The notes below the pieces were generated by a model. It was not told where the DNA came from, searched no databases, and saw only the letters and a program-made list of their open reading frames with translations. From Epiperipatus broadwayi (Eukaryota; Onychophora; Udeonychophora; Euonychophora; Peripatidae): a stretch of DNA of 64,000 bases. Made by a program: the position numbers and the translations under genes. Of this stretch, positions 43,270 to 55,380 are shown in pieces; within the stretch, counting starts at the first letter, position 1; each line of letters starts with the position of its first letter. The stretch covers positions 2,109,483-2,173,482 of the forward strand of contig JAQFVV010000043.1 in the NCBI GenBank assembly GCA_028023455.1, in the 5' to 3' direction.

Positions 43270-45990
43270 ACATCATTACGAACTTCTTTACAAATAAATA
43301 TGGTCATCCTAATTTCAGAAAAAAAAAATGTTAAAATGAGTTTGTAACAACTATCAAACCAATCCATTAATCACAATGACACCCACTACATAAAACCTAT
43401 TCCGATCTTTGGTCCACTTATCAACATTTTGCAATATTAAATTTAACCATTTGTGCAACTAATTTTCTTTTCTAATTTTACTTACTGATAGCTCTCTGTT
43501 GTATCCAATTCTCAGTAATATTTCCACAATTAAAGTGATCAATGCTAAACTCTTGAATAAGCTCCACACTTGACACTTTAAATCGTAATCAGTTCATCAA
43601 AAAATAATTTTAAAAAATTGTTTGCTACTCTCTTATTTTACATGCTTAATACAAATAAATTATCCAGATTGGATTCTCATGAGTCTAAGAAATACTATTT
43701 GACTTCAACGATGCTTTTATTGTAGCAATTATATAAAAATGAAAGATATGGGAGTGAAAAAAGCTATAATCAATTAGTTCTATAGTCTGTCTCTTTCTTC
43801 AAAGTACCTGCAGCACAGCACCCTCTCTCAATCAACATATGTTACTTTGATGATATATTTTAGCTATTCCACAAAATGTTTAAAGTGTTGAATGTCTGGA
43901 TCACAGATTATGATATAAAATGTCGTAGGGTGAATTGCATCTCAAGTGGAATAATGCACCATATTTCAAATGTTTTAATAAAAGTCTTGCCCAATGATAG
44001 TGCATTACTCTATTATGGGTTAAGTTACAATTCATTCTGCCATATTTCATGAACACCTCAAAAATTTGGTAGCGAACAGCTAACTATGTCATTTATGTAA
44101 TACGTGTTGATTCAGAAATACTGTTGTGCTGTCAGGCAGTTTGAAGAAAGATCCAATCATCTTTTCACTAGGACACATTTATTACTGGCCTTCCTCCTTC
44201 CTTCCATTCCTTTCATTTTTATATAATCATAATAATAAATGCATCTTTAAAATCAAATGGTATTTCTTCATTGGTTTATATAATCATAAAAAGCTTTCAT
44301 TAGTTTTGAAACTAAAATGCTGTATCACTATTGTTAGTAAAACTTCAGAAACAATTCAAAATCTGAAGTCTTTTGATTCTTAACATTGCAAAAAGCTGTT
44401 TAACCAAATTGATATCTCAATCCAAATAAATTGGTCAGACGAATACATCATTAACAACAATCTTCTAAATCTTTGAATCATTATTCAAAAGATGATTAAA
44501 ACATATCCTGCATTTCCTTCAAATATCAAATTCTTAATAAAATCATTATAGGATACAGATTTTAAGATTTGATATTTATGCACGCAGGCATAAGAGTATA
44601 TATTTAAATTCTTGAAAATTAAACCTTTACACAAATATATGATTCCATAAGAGAGCGTTAATAGGATGAAATTAAAGTAATAATAACAAATATTGTAATA
44701 TCTAAAAACATTTGCTTTATGTCTAAAAATAAAGTCACGGTGCTAAAAATGACATTGTCTTCCTAATTAGGTTTTAAAATTATTTTAATCTGATAAAAGG
44801 TACTTACAATTCTAAAATTTAATACTACCTAAGACAATATAATTAATTAATTGGTTGGATTAAAAATCACTATAATCAAATACTCAAAAGAATTATATTT
44901 TATTTGAAAAATATAAACGAAAATTAACAGCATGCTAGATAATTTATAATGAATTAATAAAATCCTACTGAATTGTGTGTGTGTTTATATAAATAAATGT
45001 ATTTTCCATATAAATAGTTCAATATATATATTTGTGTGGGCGCGCTTTAATATAAAGATTTAAGAATAATTCACTAATACGCATGACGTTGATTCTACCA
45101 ATGATATCAGTTTTCCTCAGCGTTTTATAATAAAGGATTCATAGTCTGCAGCGATAACTTTTATATTTTAATTGTAAGATTTATTGGTGTGTACCTATAC
45201 AAGATGACTTCTACGATTAGGTGAACAAATTAGGCAGCTATTTAGGGATACAGAGTTGGTTGAAAGTATACTACTGATCTTTAAGGATGTTTTTGCGAAA
45301 GATAAATTAATGGAGGGGGGGGGGGTAAATAACGAGCTTTTACTAAAGCATAAAAAAGTCTGGTGCCAGACCTGTGTATATACATATATGCTTGCTTCAA
45401 GATTTTTTCCAAGAAAAAAAGGCTCTAATTAAACTTAGTATTAGTACGTTACTCATGCTTATCTCGATATGCCTAATTATTAATATTGCCACCTGGTGAA
45501 GTGACTTTTCTTACTGAATAGGGTACAATTCTCTCTTCAACAATGATTTTCATGTATGGGGGGAGGTCTACAAATCCAAGTTAGTTTGAAATTTTTTGAG
45601 GTAAAGTTGAAATCGTTTTTAAAGAAAATAAGTGTCCTTTTACTAAGATATGTGATTATTATGCCCAGTATGTCTCAGTGGAAGTGTGATTTATTCTCTC
45701 TCCAAGCTATCTACAGTATCACATCTCTGAATGTCTGTGTAATGATAGTTCAGCATGACTAGATCCGAAGTTATGACATGAAATGTGACAGTGGGTTTCA
45801 ATGGTCTCTCTGCTAATTTGGTCAAACCACTTGAAAATGTCCTTATGACTCATGGCTTATATACAGTTCAAATCATTTCAAATGTGTCAGTATCCATACT
45901 GCTCAAGTCAAAACAAAATTTAATGTTAAGGTAGTAGAGTATCACATTCCATATCGTAACTTGTGATCCAGATATATAAGCCCCTTAAAA
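43270..45990. other. Long stretch with no identified gene
   Basis: Mixed AT-rich sequence. The part at 43800-44100 and 45180-46080 is less AT-rich and keeps a few longer frames (44126-44383 and 45556-45762), but none resembles a protein I know. A G-run lies at 45313-45325. No RNA gene or repeat arm is evident. Confidence 0.4.
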
Positions 45991-46089
45991 TTTTTATGGT
46001 AAATCGCTAAACTATATTGCCACATAACAAAGGTGTCGAAGGCAGCTTGGGGAGTGAACCGATTATCTTTTTCCCTGGACCATACTGTA

Positions 46090-48240
46090 TATAGTGATTT
46101 GATAACAAGTATTATATAATTATACTGTATTGTTCATTAGAGTAGAAATTCCACAGTAAGTAGACAATGTTCATGAATTAATAATTAACCATTTTAGACT
46201 TAATTTTCATGTTTTTAAAAATATATGAAAAAAAATTGGGAGTTAAGTAAAAAATAATTATAAAATGAAACAAACAAGATATGAACCTAAATAAGACCTT
46301 GGATTTCATGACATAATCTCTAAAGATAAGAACGTATAAATAAAAGTACAACAGTGATGCTAAAACAATGCAACTTGATCATAGTTTAGATAAGCAAGCA
46401 TGCATACAATTGCTCACAAGCTAGATTCATGAGTTAAAATGGCGACTTCTTCAGAAGTGTTGCATGCTTCTGTTTTTGTTTTGTTTTTTTTGTTTTTTGT
46501 GGGCAAATGTTCTCCCATGCTATATTGAAAAATGTTTATCATGTTAAACTTTTATAATTATAATACTTGTTTATCAAATCACTATATACTCTTAATTCCT
46601 CATTAACACCTTAAAAAAACCAAGCAGGGCAAATTTGTAATGTATCTCATATAATCTCATTTTATTTTGCTATTACTGCATTACTGCTCAGATGGTAAAG
46701 GATATAGATAAGTATTCACAAACACCCATTATCAGAATGCTAAGTTTATTGGCATTTATCTCTGAGTTTATGTCTTTTAGTTCTACGACTAGACATGAAT
46801 TGGTGTTTTGTACAAAGTAAAATATGTGAATCTGTGTGTGAACGCTTATTCACACATGCATATACAATCATGTCAAACAAAAATAAATTACCGTCCTCAT
46901 ATTAGACTCTGTAAAGTCATTGTCCAGGACAATAGTTATTGAATAAAATTATAGAATCTATAAATGATCGTGTTATGGAATTAAGCTGCCATTTAAGTTA
47001 TCTCTATTTAGTTACCTTCAACTATAAATTACTTTCAGGCAAAGAGTGCATGTATGTGAAGAACTCCTAATATTAAATTAGACATTGTCAGAGTTTTTAA
47101 GAAGTTTTAGGGGGAAAAATGAAGATACAACTGACGTAAAAAATGAACAGGTACTTTACGATAAAGGCACAATTATTAAAAGCGAAAGTGAAATGAGATT
47201 CACTATAGATAAAAAATAGTAAAACAATATTTTGGAGATTAGGAATACATCAGGCAGATTAGCAAATTAGATGTTCAACTTAATGGAAGATACAAAATGC
47301 AGACAGATCATATTTACAGCTCGATAATTTCTGATTCTGAAGAAATATTTAGACGTAAAGAATGCTTTTATATCAGACAAATCAATAACTTAAAATTATT
47401 GTGGAATATTGGAAAATGATTAAAAGATGAAAGGACCTCGAGTGAATTTGGAGATCGAAGTGAGACAGAACATAGATGTGTGAAAAAGATAGGGGAAAAA
47501 TTGATATATTATAAATTAATTCCTTTTCTTGAAAATTCCAAAATGGAAACTGTCATGGAAACTTACAAATAAAGTTATAGCTGAGTTGGATTACATTTGG
47601 TTTTACTCATTAAAATAAATTGTTTTCTTTTAATTATTGACAATTAAAAATAAACAAACGTCAATTAGTGAGATATAACATACAGCAAAAGTAAGCTACT
47701 AAAAATGATAGTATTAATAAGTGATTTCATAAATACTTCAATAAATTTAAAGTAAAATTTTCATAAGCATTTTAAAATACTGACAAACATTGATGACAGT
47801 TTAAGCTGTATAAGAATAAAATTAACATTCAATTAAGATCATCTATGCAGATTGATAGTACAAAATGGCTGCAATTCACTACTCAATATTCTATCAAGAA
47901 AAAAACAACCAAACTATTTAAAGGCAACTCTTTTAGAAAAACTGAATATTTGGAAATTCTATAAAATTTAAACATCAAAAAATTAATGATGATATAAAGA
48001 CCAAAAGTCTCAAAAGTATATGACAAAAGAATTTGATAATGAATTGTTTAGAACAAAAAATAAAGTTGTTCCTGTAATTTCAAGAATACCTTTTGCAATA
48101 CTAAATATTTTAAATGAAATGAGTCTTAAAAAATGGAAAATGTCCAAAAAATGGGAAGAAAAAGTAAGAAAAAAAATGTCAGCAAATCTATTATATGAAA
48201 TGTCAAAATTATAAAGATGGGTCAAATGATTAGAACTCAA
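46090..48240. other. AT-rich stretch with no identified feature
   Basis: No recognised repeat, frame or RNA. The stretch 46850-47560 has modestly higher complexity but no landmark. Confidence 0.4.
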
Positions 48241-48909
48241 TAGTGATATTGGATATTTTAGAAAGATGAAAAATAAGATATTAGAAATTACAGACATCTC
48301 AGCCTTCTATCAGTTTTATACAAGTTTTTTTTTACTAGAATCATTGCAATTAGTTTTAAAAACTAAGGACTCAAATCAACCAAAAGAACAAGTTGGATTT
48401 AAAATTAGTTATAGCACAGTGGATCACATCTACATATTAAGAGAAACTATAAAAAGAGCCAAAGAGAATGAGTTATCATTGTTCTTTGAATTTGTATATT
48501 AATCACTGTGTAAGCATTTATTCAGTGAATGAAGCTGAATTTACATGATGATTCTATGAAGATTAACATTTATAAGGCTGTACAATAAGATAATTCTATA
48601 TTTCCAAAAGATTTTATTGCATTTTTAAGGAAAATATTTTGTGGATTAAAATGGGAAGTTAAAAATTGAAAGAAAATGAAAATAATATGTCATCTACATT
48701 TTCTAGATGATAATGTAATTTTTGCAAATAATGCTTCAGAAATTCAAGAAACATCAGAAGAGGTATCAGATGAAAGCAAGAAGTATAAACTCTTATTCTT
48801 CTCCTTTACTTTCTTTGTATTTCTTCATATATTCATATATATTGCTTATAATAACTTCTTTCATATACACATTAATGCAAAAAAAAAATTAAATAAAACT
48901 TCTTTATTT

Positions 48910-48948
48910 TCCTGACAGTTTCAACTGTCCAGCAGTCTTCATCAGAAC
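48910..48948 (-). ncRNA. Hammerhead-like motif (GACTG/CAGT stem II type)
   Basis: Minus strand: TT, CTGATGA, A, GACTG-CTGGA-CAGTT, GAAAC, TGTC, AGG. The core matches at all conserved positions. There is an extra A before stem II, and stem I is only about 2 pairs. Confidence 0.45.
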
Positions 48949-49108
48949 TTTTTATTATTTCTAGTCTTATTCTTTATTAATAATTTATATTTTTATTCTC
49001 TTCAATAATTCTCTATTCATTTTTATGTACCTTTCTCAATTTCCTCTATCTTTTAGAATAAAAATATAAATTATTGATAAAGAATAAGACTAGAAATAAT
49101 AAAAAGCT

Positions 49109-49143
49109 CTGATGAAGACTGCTAGACAGTCGAAACTGTCAGG
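49109..49143 (+). ncRNA. Hammerhead-like motif (GACTG/CAGTC stem II type)
   Basis: CTGATGA, A, GACTG-CTAGA-CAGTC (5 perfect pairs), GAAAC, TGTC, AGG. Stem I is short (about 2 pairs) and stem III has a one-base loop, so activity is doubtful. Partner of the inverted motif at 48910. Confidence 0.5.
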
Positions 49144-49165
49144 AAAATAGAGAAATTGAGAATGC

Positions 49166-49201
49166 TCTGACGAAGACAGCTGGATAGTCAAAACTGTCAG
49201 G
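49166..49201 (+). ncRNA. Hammerhead-like motif, tandem second copy
   Basis: CTGACGA, A, GACAG-CTGGA-TAGTC, AAAAC, TGTC, AGG follows the previous motif at a 57-bp offset, so this segment is a local tandem duplicate. The first core G of GAAA is lost. Confidence 0.4.
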
Positions 49202-49762
49202 AAAATAAAGAAGTTTTACTAAAAAAAATTTTGCATTTAAAGTGCATTAAAGTGTATATGAAAGAAGTTATTATAAGCAATATATATGAAAGCAAAAAAT
49301 ATATAAATGTATATAAAAAAAACTAAAGAAGTTTCAATAGCTGGTTTCAAATGGAAAAAATAAAGATTGAATTAGAAAAAAATGGCAACTACAAATACCT
49401 TAATCAAAATATTAATACAGATTGAAATATGCTAGATGAAATTAATCACAGAATTGAACTTGGGTGGAGTGCTTTTAGCAGAAATATTATTTAAAAAAAT
49501 ATATACTATATGTTTGAAGAAAAAAAAGTTTTTAATAAATGGGTTTAACCAGAGCTCACATATTGATATAATAAGACTTCATAATTTAATAGAAAAGCAA
49601 ATTCCATAAAGTGAAGTATAGAAAAATATATGGTGAAAGTAATAAGGAGGGAACCTAAAATGAAATGCAAGGATGAAAAAAAAAAGAAGCTGTCATTGAC
49701 ATCATTGAAAAAAATTAAGAATTTAAATATGGACTGAATAGGATTCTAAAAAGGATGACACA

Positions 49763-50285
49763 GATTAAACTCTCCATACAGTAGCACCACTCAGTGCAAG
49801 CCAGAATAATCAATGGATGCAAGAAGAATACCACTTCATCCAATATCCCCAGACTAGTTTATAGCTTGTGGCTTTCATCAGTGAGGAGTCTTGGATCTGA
49901 GAGCACTGCACCTAGATCTTAGGATCAAATGCAACCCTCCAGCAGCCACCTTTGACTTTTTAGTTAACTATAAAGCTTGGTGTCCAAAATGAAAACACAA
50001 TAATTTATTCAAGCTCATTTGCCTAAATTAGCTGGAGAGTTGCATTAGATCCTAAGGTCTAGGTGCAGTGCTCTCAGATCCAAGGATCCTCACCGATGAA
50101 AGCCACAAACAAAAACTAGTCTGGGGATACTGAATGAGTAGTTACTAGATAGGGATTTATGCACAAATCTTGCATCCATTGATTACTCTGATTTTGCACT
50201 GAGTGGCACTATTGTATAGAAAGTTTAGCCTCTGTGTAAACAGATTGTGTAAGCATAAGCAATGGTGATCATGTGATGTTTAGTG
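49763..50285. mobile_element. Family-A palindromic element inserted in RTE copy 5
   Basis: The left arm (minus) starts CTCCATACAGTAGCACCACT. The right arm (plus) ends GGCACTATTGTATAGAAAGT and GGTGATCATGTGATGTTTAG. AAAAGGATGACACA before it and AAAAATGATAACA after it may be a diverged target duplication. Hammerhead-like cores lie at 49845-49887 (minus: CTGATGA, TAAAC in place of GAAAC) and 50092-50130 (plus: CCGATGA, stem II eroded); both are damaged. Confidence 0.7.
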
Positions 50286-50615
50286 GTTAAAAATGATAAC
50301 ATTAGATGAAGCCTTAAAGTGGATCCTTAGAAATTTAAATAAGAGATGCTATGGGTTAGAGAAACTGAATTAAATAATGAAAAACTTACAGTGGATTGAT
50401 ACTAAATCTAAATGATGATGATGATGATATAGAATAATTTTCAAAATTAAAAAAATATTACTTTGAAATATTTTTTTTTACGAACAAAACTAAATTTTAT
50501 ATTTGCTGTTTCAAACTTGTAATCTAAACTATAAGTTTAAAATAAAGTGATGAAAAATTTCATTTTTAGTTTTAATTTCTAATAAATCTAATCTTTTGTT
50601 TTTAAAATATATATA

Positions 50616-50830
50616 ATTAAAGGGGATTTGAACACAGACTTTCAATCTCTCTTCCACTATCCACTCAATCTTAAATAGCTGACAAACATGACCACATACA
50701 TCTGAAAAAGATAAATGATGGGAATATATATAGTTTGTGTATATGGCCATGAGTATCGATTATTTGAGGTAGAGTGAATAGCTGAAGGGATCTTGAAAGT
50801 CTGTGTTCAAATCCCCTTTAATTATATCTA
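50616..50830. mobile_element. Family-B palindrome, copy 9, without ribozyme
   Basis: The ends ATAATTAAAGGGGATTTGAA and CAAATCCCCTTTAATTATAT are exact inverses, and ACACAGACTTTCAA / TTGAAAGTCTGTGT extend the pairing. The centre is short and rearranged (GGAATATATATAGTTTGTGT) and no hammerhead core survives. The B-box-like GTGTTCAAATCCCC is well kept at both ends. Confidence 0.7.
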
Positions 50831-51130
50831 AGATTGAGTTGGATAGCTCGGTTTGAAGACATGTAGGTGTCTGAAAATTTCAGATTTTCCACTCAATTGA
50901 TAACTTTTTAGATAAATGCTGGCTTTAAAGCTACCCTAGTGCCTCTCTGAGGAGGGCCAAAGCATGAAGCCATTGGTCAGAGGTGGGGGGGTTCCTGAAA
51001 GAGATATTTTAAATGCTTTCTCTGGCTAAGCATTTATCACGAAGCTTGTTGAGCAATTGGCAATGCTCATTGTTTATATCTTACAAGCTTAAAAGAATGG
51101 GGACATGTGATCTATGACTATTTTTTATTT
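50830..51130 (+). repeat. Family-A3 repeat with hammerhead-like core
   Basis: GACATGTAGGTGTCTGAAAA, AAATGCTGGC, a core at 50942-50985 (CTGAGGA, GGGCC..., GAAGC, CATTGGTC, AGAGG), and a 3' part CGAAGCTTGTTGAGCAATTG. GTCAGAGG / CCTCTCTGA can close stem I. Core positions are altered (GAAG, not GAAA). Confidence 0.5.
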
Positions 51131-51550
51131 GACTATTAAATATATATATATTATTTTCCAGAATTTGCTACTAATATCAAAAATGATATTCTTCGCAAGA
51201 CTTATTACTTTATAAAAACTATAAATACTTTCAGCATTAATATGTTTATTACATTTGATAATTCACAGAATAACATCACATGTCATTTCTTAATATAAAA
51301 TTCTGTTCAACCATAATAACAATACAGTTGTATAGAAGAATTGTTTTGATTCCCTTTTATAAACTAACAAGACAAAATAGAAAGAAGAATACTTGTTTGC
51401 TATTCTTATTTTATATTGTTAGGCTTTGTTAAATAATTTTAAGTAGAGAAAACTATATCTACATTTCAGTATATATAAATGTAATTTAATAACATATAAA
51501 TCATAGAATGGCAACAGCTAATATGTTTCCCTATATAAATCACTTCACAG
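51130..51550. other. AT-rich stretch with no identified feature
   Basis: Nothing recognised. Confidence 0.4.
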
Positions 51551-51553
51551 TAG

Positions 51554-51680
51554 CTAAAGCTTAAATAAAACAATAGAATATCACCAATCGATAGACGAGA
51601 TAATCATCCTATCTATTGACTTGCCTTTCCCACAGATTGGTAATATTCTATTGGTTTATTTAAGCTTTGGCTGAGATAAA
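51554..51680. repeat. Foldback repeat, family H
   Basis: AGCTTAAATAAAACAATAGAATAT at 51558 is the inverse, with one or two changes, of the block at 51641-51666. Pairing continues with CACCAAT / ATTGGTA. It is about 120 bp in total. Confidence 0.65.
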
Positions 51681-51689
51681 GATATTTAT

Positions 51690-53110
51690 ATATAATGAGA
51701 GAGAAACTACTTTCTCTTGCTATGAATAAATAATATTCTATTGTAAAAGAATCAAGAATAGAATAGATCCATATATTTTTTAAGCTTTTTATCTTTATAG
51801 GCTTACTTTTGTCAACACTGTTGGAATTTCAGAACAAATTCAGTGCATCAGCTAGTTAAAAACATGGCGGCATTAATAATTATTAAACTGATAATTAGTA
51901 CAATGAGGATAGAAAATGAATCTCATTTTCAATAACCATGTTTTAATAATTAAACATAAATTTAATAATTATAAATGTTAAATAAGCACAGCTAGATGTA
52001 TATGTTATAAATGGAATAAACTTCTCTCTCTCCTCATTTTACGAATAAATAACTTTTGATTAAAAAAATCAAAAATAGAATGGATCCACACATTCTTTAA
52101 GCTTTTGATACTTATAAGCAACACTGATGAAAATTCAGAGTGAACACAATAAACTAATAATCAATTATATAAGGACAGAGACTGAATCTTACTTTTAATA
52201 ATCTTGTTTAAATAATTAAACAGAAGTCAATAATTGTGACTGTTAAATTAGTATAGCATAATGCAAATATAATTAATGAAGTAAATGACTCCTCCTCTCA
52301 GGTTATAAATAAATAACACTAATTCCTAAAAGATAAGAAATAGAGTGGATCCACTTATTATTTTTTAAGCTTTCAGTATTTAAAAGCTTATTCTTGCTAA
52401 TGAAAGCTTAAAGAATATATGGATCCATTCTATTCTTGATCAACAGTTATTCATAGGATGAGTAAAGGTTTACAATTATTAAATTCTGTTTAATTATTAA
52501 AACAAGATTAAGCATTTATTTTATATAGTGCATGTTTATAAATTGTAATACATTAAAGATCAGCCTGTCAAGCTATTGTGCATGCACTTTTTACGAGTGT
52601 TAATAATAAATGAATAATTTGACTCCCAACACAAGATATAATATTTAGGAAAGAATAAAATGAATCCACTTATTCTATCCAACCCAAATGCTTATATATG
52701 GGCAAATCTATAAGCATTTGAGTTAGATAGAATAAGTGGATTCATTTTATTCTTTCCTAAATACTATATCTTGTGTTGGGAGTCAAAGTATTCATTTATT
52801 ATTAACTCGTAAAAAGCGCATGCACAATAGCTTGACAGGCTGATCTTTAATGTAAAACAAGATTAATAAAAGAGAGATTAAGTCTCTACCCTCATATAAT
52901 TGATTATTCGTTTTATAAATCATAATTCCATGCTTTTAGCAGCTTGGTACATTGAGTTTATAATGTATTTCCAACAATATTGACAATTATACGTTTATAA
53001 ACATCAAAAGCTTAAAAATATAGGTTAGTCCATTATTCTATTCTTGATCCTATACCTACAGTATCTTATTTATTCATAGCTTAAATGAAGAATAATTTAT
53101 TTCCTTAATT
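51690..53110. repeat. Diverged repeat units in direct and inverted order
   Basis: A unit with TAGAATGGATCCA...TTTTTTAAGCTTTT...TATAAGC and an upstream TTACGAATAAATAAC block occurs at about 51760, 52078 and 52342 (spacing 316 and 264 bp). Inverted versions lie at 52398-52460 and 52995-53100. The foldback at 52512-52853 is inserted among them. No coding capacity; copies also at 42.8-43.25 kb. Confidence 0.55.
52512..52853. mobile_element. Foldback element, family C, copy 2, with 13-14-bp target duplication
   Basis: The prefix GCATTTATTTTATATAGTGC is followed by arms of about 140 bp (ACATTAAAGATCAGCCTGTC at 52550 against GACAGGCTGATCTTTAATGT at 52834), meeting near 52700. AAAACAAGATTAA flanks it exactly (52499-52511 and 52854-52866). 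The first and last bases match copy 1 at 11270-11781, which has a longer interior. Confidence 0.85.
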
Positions 53111-53312
53111 AATTATACATTGAGTTATGTTAGTTTAATATTGAACACATTTACAAACACATCCACATGTACAAACACATCATATAATTCTTGTGTAAAT
53201 TAATTTTGAACTTCAAGTTTTTTGGAACAATTTTCAACAGAATTAAATAAATACGAATAATGTTAATTTGATAAGAAAAAAAAAGTTGTGCTTAATCTGC
53301 AATTTCAACACA
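53110..53312. other. Short AT-rich spacer with no identified feature
   Basis: Nothing recognised apart from a small CACATCCACATGTACAAACA repeat. Confidence 0.4.
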
Positions 53313-53331
53313 CAAACATCATATGATTATG

Positions 53332-53442
53332 TCAAGCGTTGTTAGCCGAGAGGTCAGAGCAGCCGCCTTGCAAGCAAGCAGTTGGTTGCAGACGGTTGTT
53401 GTGGTTTCGCCTCCCAGCCGATGCTTTGACATATGGAAAAAA
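53332..53442 (+). mobile_element. tRNA-derived mini-SINE with 18-bp target duplication
   Basis: TCAAGCGTTGTTAGCCGAGA gives an A box; TTGCAAGCAAGCAG and a long variable-arm-like GTTGGTTGCAGACGGTTG follow; GTGGTTTCGCCTCC is a B box; the end is GATGCTTTGACATATGG plus A-run. AAACATCATATGATTATG flanks it exactly (53314-53331 and 53443-53460, A-run ambiguous). It has no body or tail module beyond the tRNA-like part, so it is about 111 bp in all. Confidence 0.85.
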
Positions 53443-53464
53443 AAACATCATATGATTATGTATT

Positions 53465-53990
53465 ATTTCAGATAAAAGAATGTAAAATAACTGAATCCAA
53501 TCCCATCTTTTCTAAACGCTTCCCAAGTTGGCACTATAGACATTTTTAAAAAATCTCATTGTATCCACCACTTAAATGTGAGTAAAACATTAGCAATACG
53601 TTTAAAAAAAAAAAATTGAATACAAAAAGAATTAAAATACCGAGAACTAACATAATTTGGAATATTACAACATAAATCAATGAAAAACATGTGACAAAGC
53701 AAATGTAAGGCAATTTTCACATTTTTTAAATATTAATCTAGAAATAATCTAAATAATTTGATACAATGTCTGTTGAGATGTCTGTGCAAAAGCAGACAGA
53801 AATAAATTATGATAACCAAACCAAGTGGACAGTTGATTATCATTGCTTTCAGCTGCCATTGCTTAATCTAGCAACTCACAGTCAAAGTTATAAGCTTTAA
53901 TAAATACTTCAAACATTAAGAATTTAATTATCATTTATTATAAATACTATATCACTAATAATTTTTTCAATAATACCATAAGAAATTTTA
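53465..53990. other. AT-rich stretch with no identified feature
   Basis: Nothing recognised. Confidence 0.4.
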
Positions 53991-54019
53991 CGGTAACAAT
54001 AGGGCCTAGTACTGAAGTG

Positions 54020-54590
54020 AAAATTCCCCAACAATGATGAAAAGTGCCCTCCCTATTAAACACTTTCTTGCCTATAGAAGAAGATACTCTAACATAGACC
54101 TCAACTATCAGCTTTGCCTTAAAGATGAAGAGACCACAATCCATGCCTTATTTCAATGTGAAGGTCTGCAAATTCTCAGAAACTTTATCACATCCATGTC
54201 TAAAGCCAATGGTCAGTGGATGTATACCTATGCGGAAGTATAGGGAGAGGCTTCTTTCCCTCAATAAGGATTACAACATGCCTTTTGCATAGTATTTGGT
54301 TGATGAGATGTAAACTAGCATTTGATCAATCAATAGAAAACCCTACTAATTTATTTCTAAATATTATCAAGAGAATGAAACAGAGAGACAAGGCCCTGGT
54401 TCCTCCTAACATTCATGTGGCAGCATGGAACCTTTTCATATTACCCACTGACTGCTAACCTTAGACAGAGAATGCTTTCCAGACTGTTACTACATCTTGA
54501 TCATGTGATCAAACTTTATGTTAATCACTATTATGTTTCTCTGTTGTAACCACAAGCCTTAATAAAGTTCTTTATTTTTAAAAAAACAAC
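54020..54590 (+). mobile_element. Zinc-ribbon LINE 3' end with AATAAA and A-tail
   Basis: The frame 54034-54243 reads LPIKHFLAYRRRYSNIDLNY, then CLKDEETTIHALFQCEGLQ, the C...H-x4-C half of a reverse-transcriptase zinc-binding domain. The frame shifts at about 54240 and continues to 54458 with TCLLHSIWLMRCKLAFDQSI and MKQRDKALVPPNIHVAAWN. This parallels LLHALWITRCQHIF and MKNRDRLLV in the 63-kb copy, so the two are members of one LINE group. The 3' UTR has AATAAAG at 54563 and an A-run at 54581. It is 5' truncated. Confidence 0.8.
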
Positions 54591-54599
54591 TCAGATTAT

Positions 54600-55200
54600 T
54601 CTGAGATCGTTATTCTTCATCTAGAACTCATCAGAAAAAAATCACCTATTTAAAAACATTTTCAATTATAGATAGAATATACTATTGTTCAAATCCATTA
54701 GTTTTTGGTTTTTTTCAATGAGCAAATTTTAACATTCCAAAAAAAGCCATCCACACAATAAAATATTCCGAACTTGTTACATTAAAAAGATTATTAATTT
54801 AAAATCAAATTTATTACTAATGTTTTCATGAGAGAAATGTGGTAATGGGCCCAAAATTAAATACAATCTATTAGCAAATATTGTTTTTAAAAAGATTATT
54901 AATTAAAGGGGGAAAATTAAAAAATTGAATTACTTAAAAAGTGCTTTTTCAGCCTTTGGTAAAAATTTCATTTAACTGAAATCTTTTCATGTGTTGGTTC
55001 TCTCAAAAGGTCAATTTCTCTTGCATTAAATAAAATCCCAACAATTTTACTTCCTGACAAATTTACATTTCTCTACTCCTTTAATTAAATCACCTGAAAA
55101 TTCATATGCTGATACATAAATGATAGTCTTGGGTATTTATCAAAAGCCTTGATCATTTTAACTTTTCTGTTGTCAATTTCCTTGAGAATAAATTTTTAAT
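54600..55200. other. AT-rich stretch with no identified feature
   Basis: Nothing recognised. Confidence 0.4.
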
Positions 55201-55204
55201 GAAA

Positions 55205-55380
55205 AATATGTATTGCCACACACAGCAAGCTAGGGTAATCAATGGATGCCAGAAGGCTTGTGCATAAAATCCCTATCTAGTGCCTACTCATCCAATATCC
55301 CCAGACTAGTTTCTGGCTTGTAGCCTTCGTCAGTTATACACAAGGATAAGAAGTGGTGGTCATGTGATGTTTTATTCACA
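55205..55380 (-). mobile_element. Family-A repeat truncated inside its ribozyme
   Basis: GCCACACACAGCAAGCTAGG and TAATCAATGGATGCCAGAAG lead to a minus-strand core (CTGACGA, A, GGC-TACAA-GCC, A, GAAAC, TAGTC, TGGGGA) at 55297-55337. Just beyond the CTGACGA the family sequence stops (TATAACTGACGA), so stem I cannot close. A family 3' piece (GGTGGTCATGTGATGTTTTA) follows directly. Confidence 0.65.

Larger units (their letters stand above)
48790..49287. mobile_element. Foldback element with hammerhead-like cores
   Basis: Arms 48800-49020 and 49055-49280 are inverse of each other (TATTGCTTATAATAACTTCT versus AGAAGTTATTATAAGCAATA; TTATTAATAATTTATATTTTT versus its inverse). ATGAAAGCAAGAAGTATAAA (48770-48789) and ATGAAAGCAAAAAATATATAAA (after 49286) look like an 18-20-bp target duplication with mismatches. 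Three hammerhead-like cores are inside. Confidence 0.7.
48255..50420 (+). mobile_element. RTE-type LINE copy 5, interrupted twice by ribozyme repeats
   Basis: The RT part: QVGFKISYSTVDHIYILRET near 48390-48450, then FLDDNVIFANNASEIQETSE near 48698-48760 with DD intact. It breaks at about 48789 for a foldback (48790-49287). It resumes with the NYKYLNQ-like block near 49388-49405, EINHRIELGWSAFSRN near 49438-49485, and decayed C-terminal text. It breaks again near 49763 for a family-A palindrome and ends with EALKWILRNLNK near 50308-50345, CAGTGGATTGATAC and a GATGATGATGATGAT tail. Heavily mutated and non-functional. Confidence 0.75.

Noticed and set aside
43800-44400. Possible host exon (85-codon frame at 44126-44383)
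   Set aside because: No recognised domain, no clear splice signals, and lysine/isoleucine-rich text typical of translated AT-rich DNA.
45180-46080. Possible LTR or DIRS-like remnant
   Set aside because: Composition and a few longer frames are suggestive, but no protease, RT, RNase H or integrase motif could be found.
46430-46462. Hammerhead-like ACTTCTTCAG text
   Set aside because: No GAAA half, no stem II and no partner repeat.
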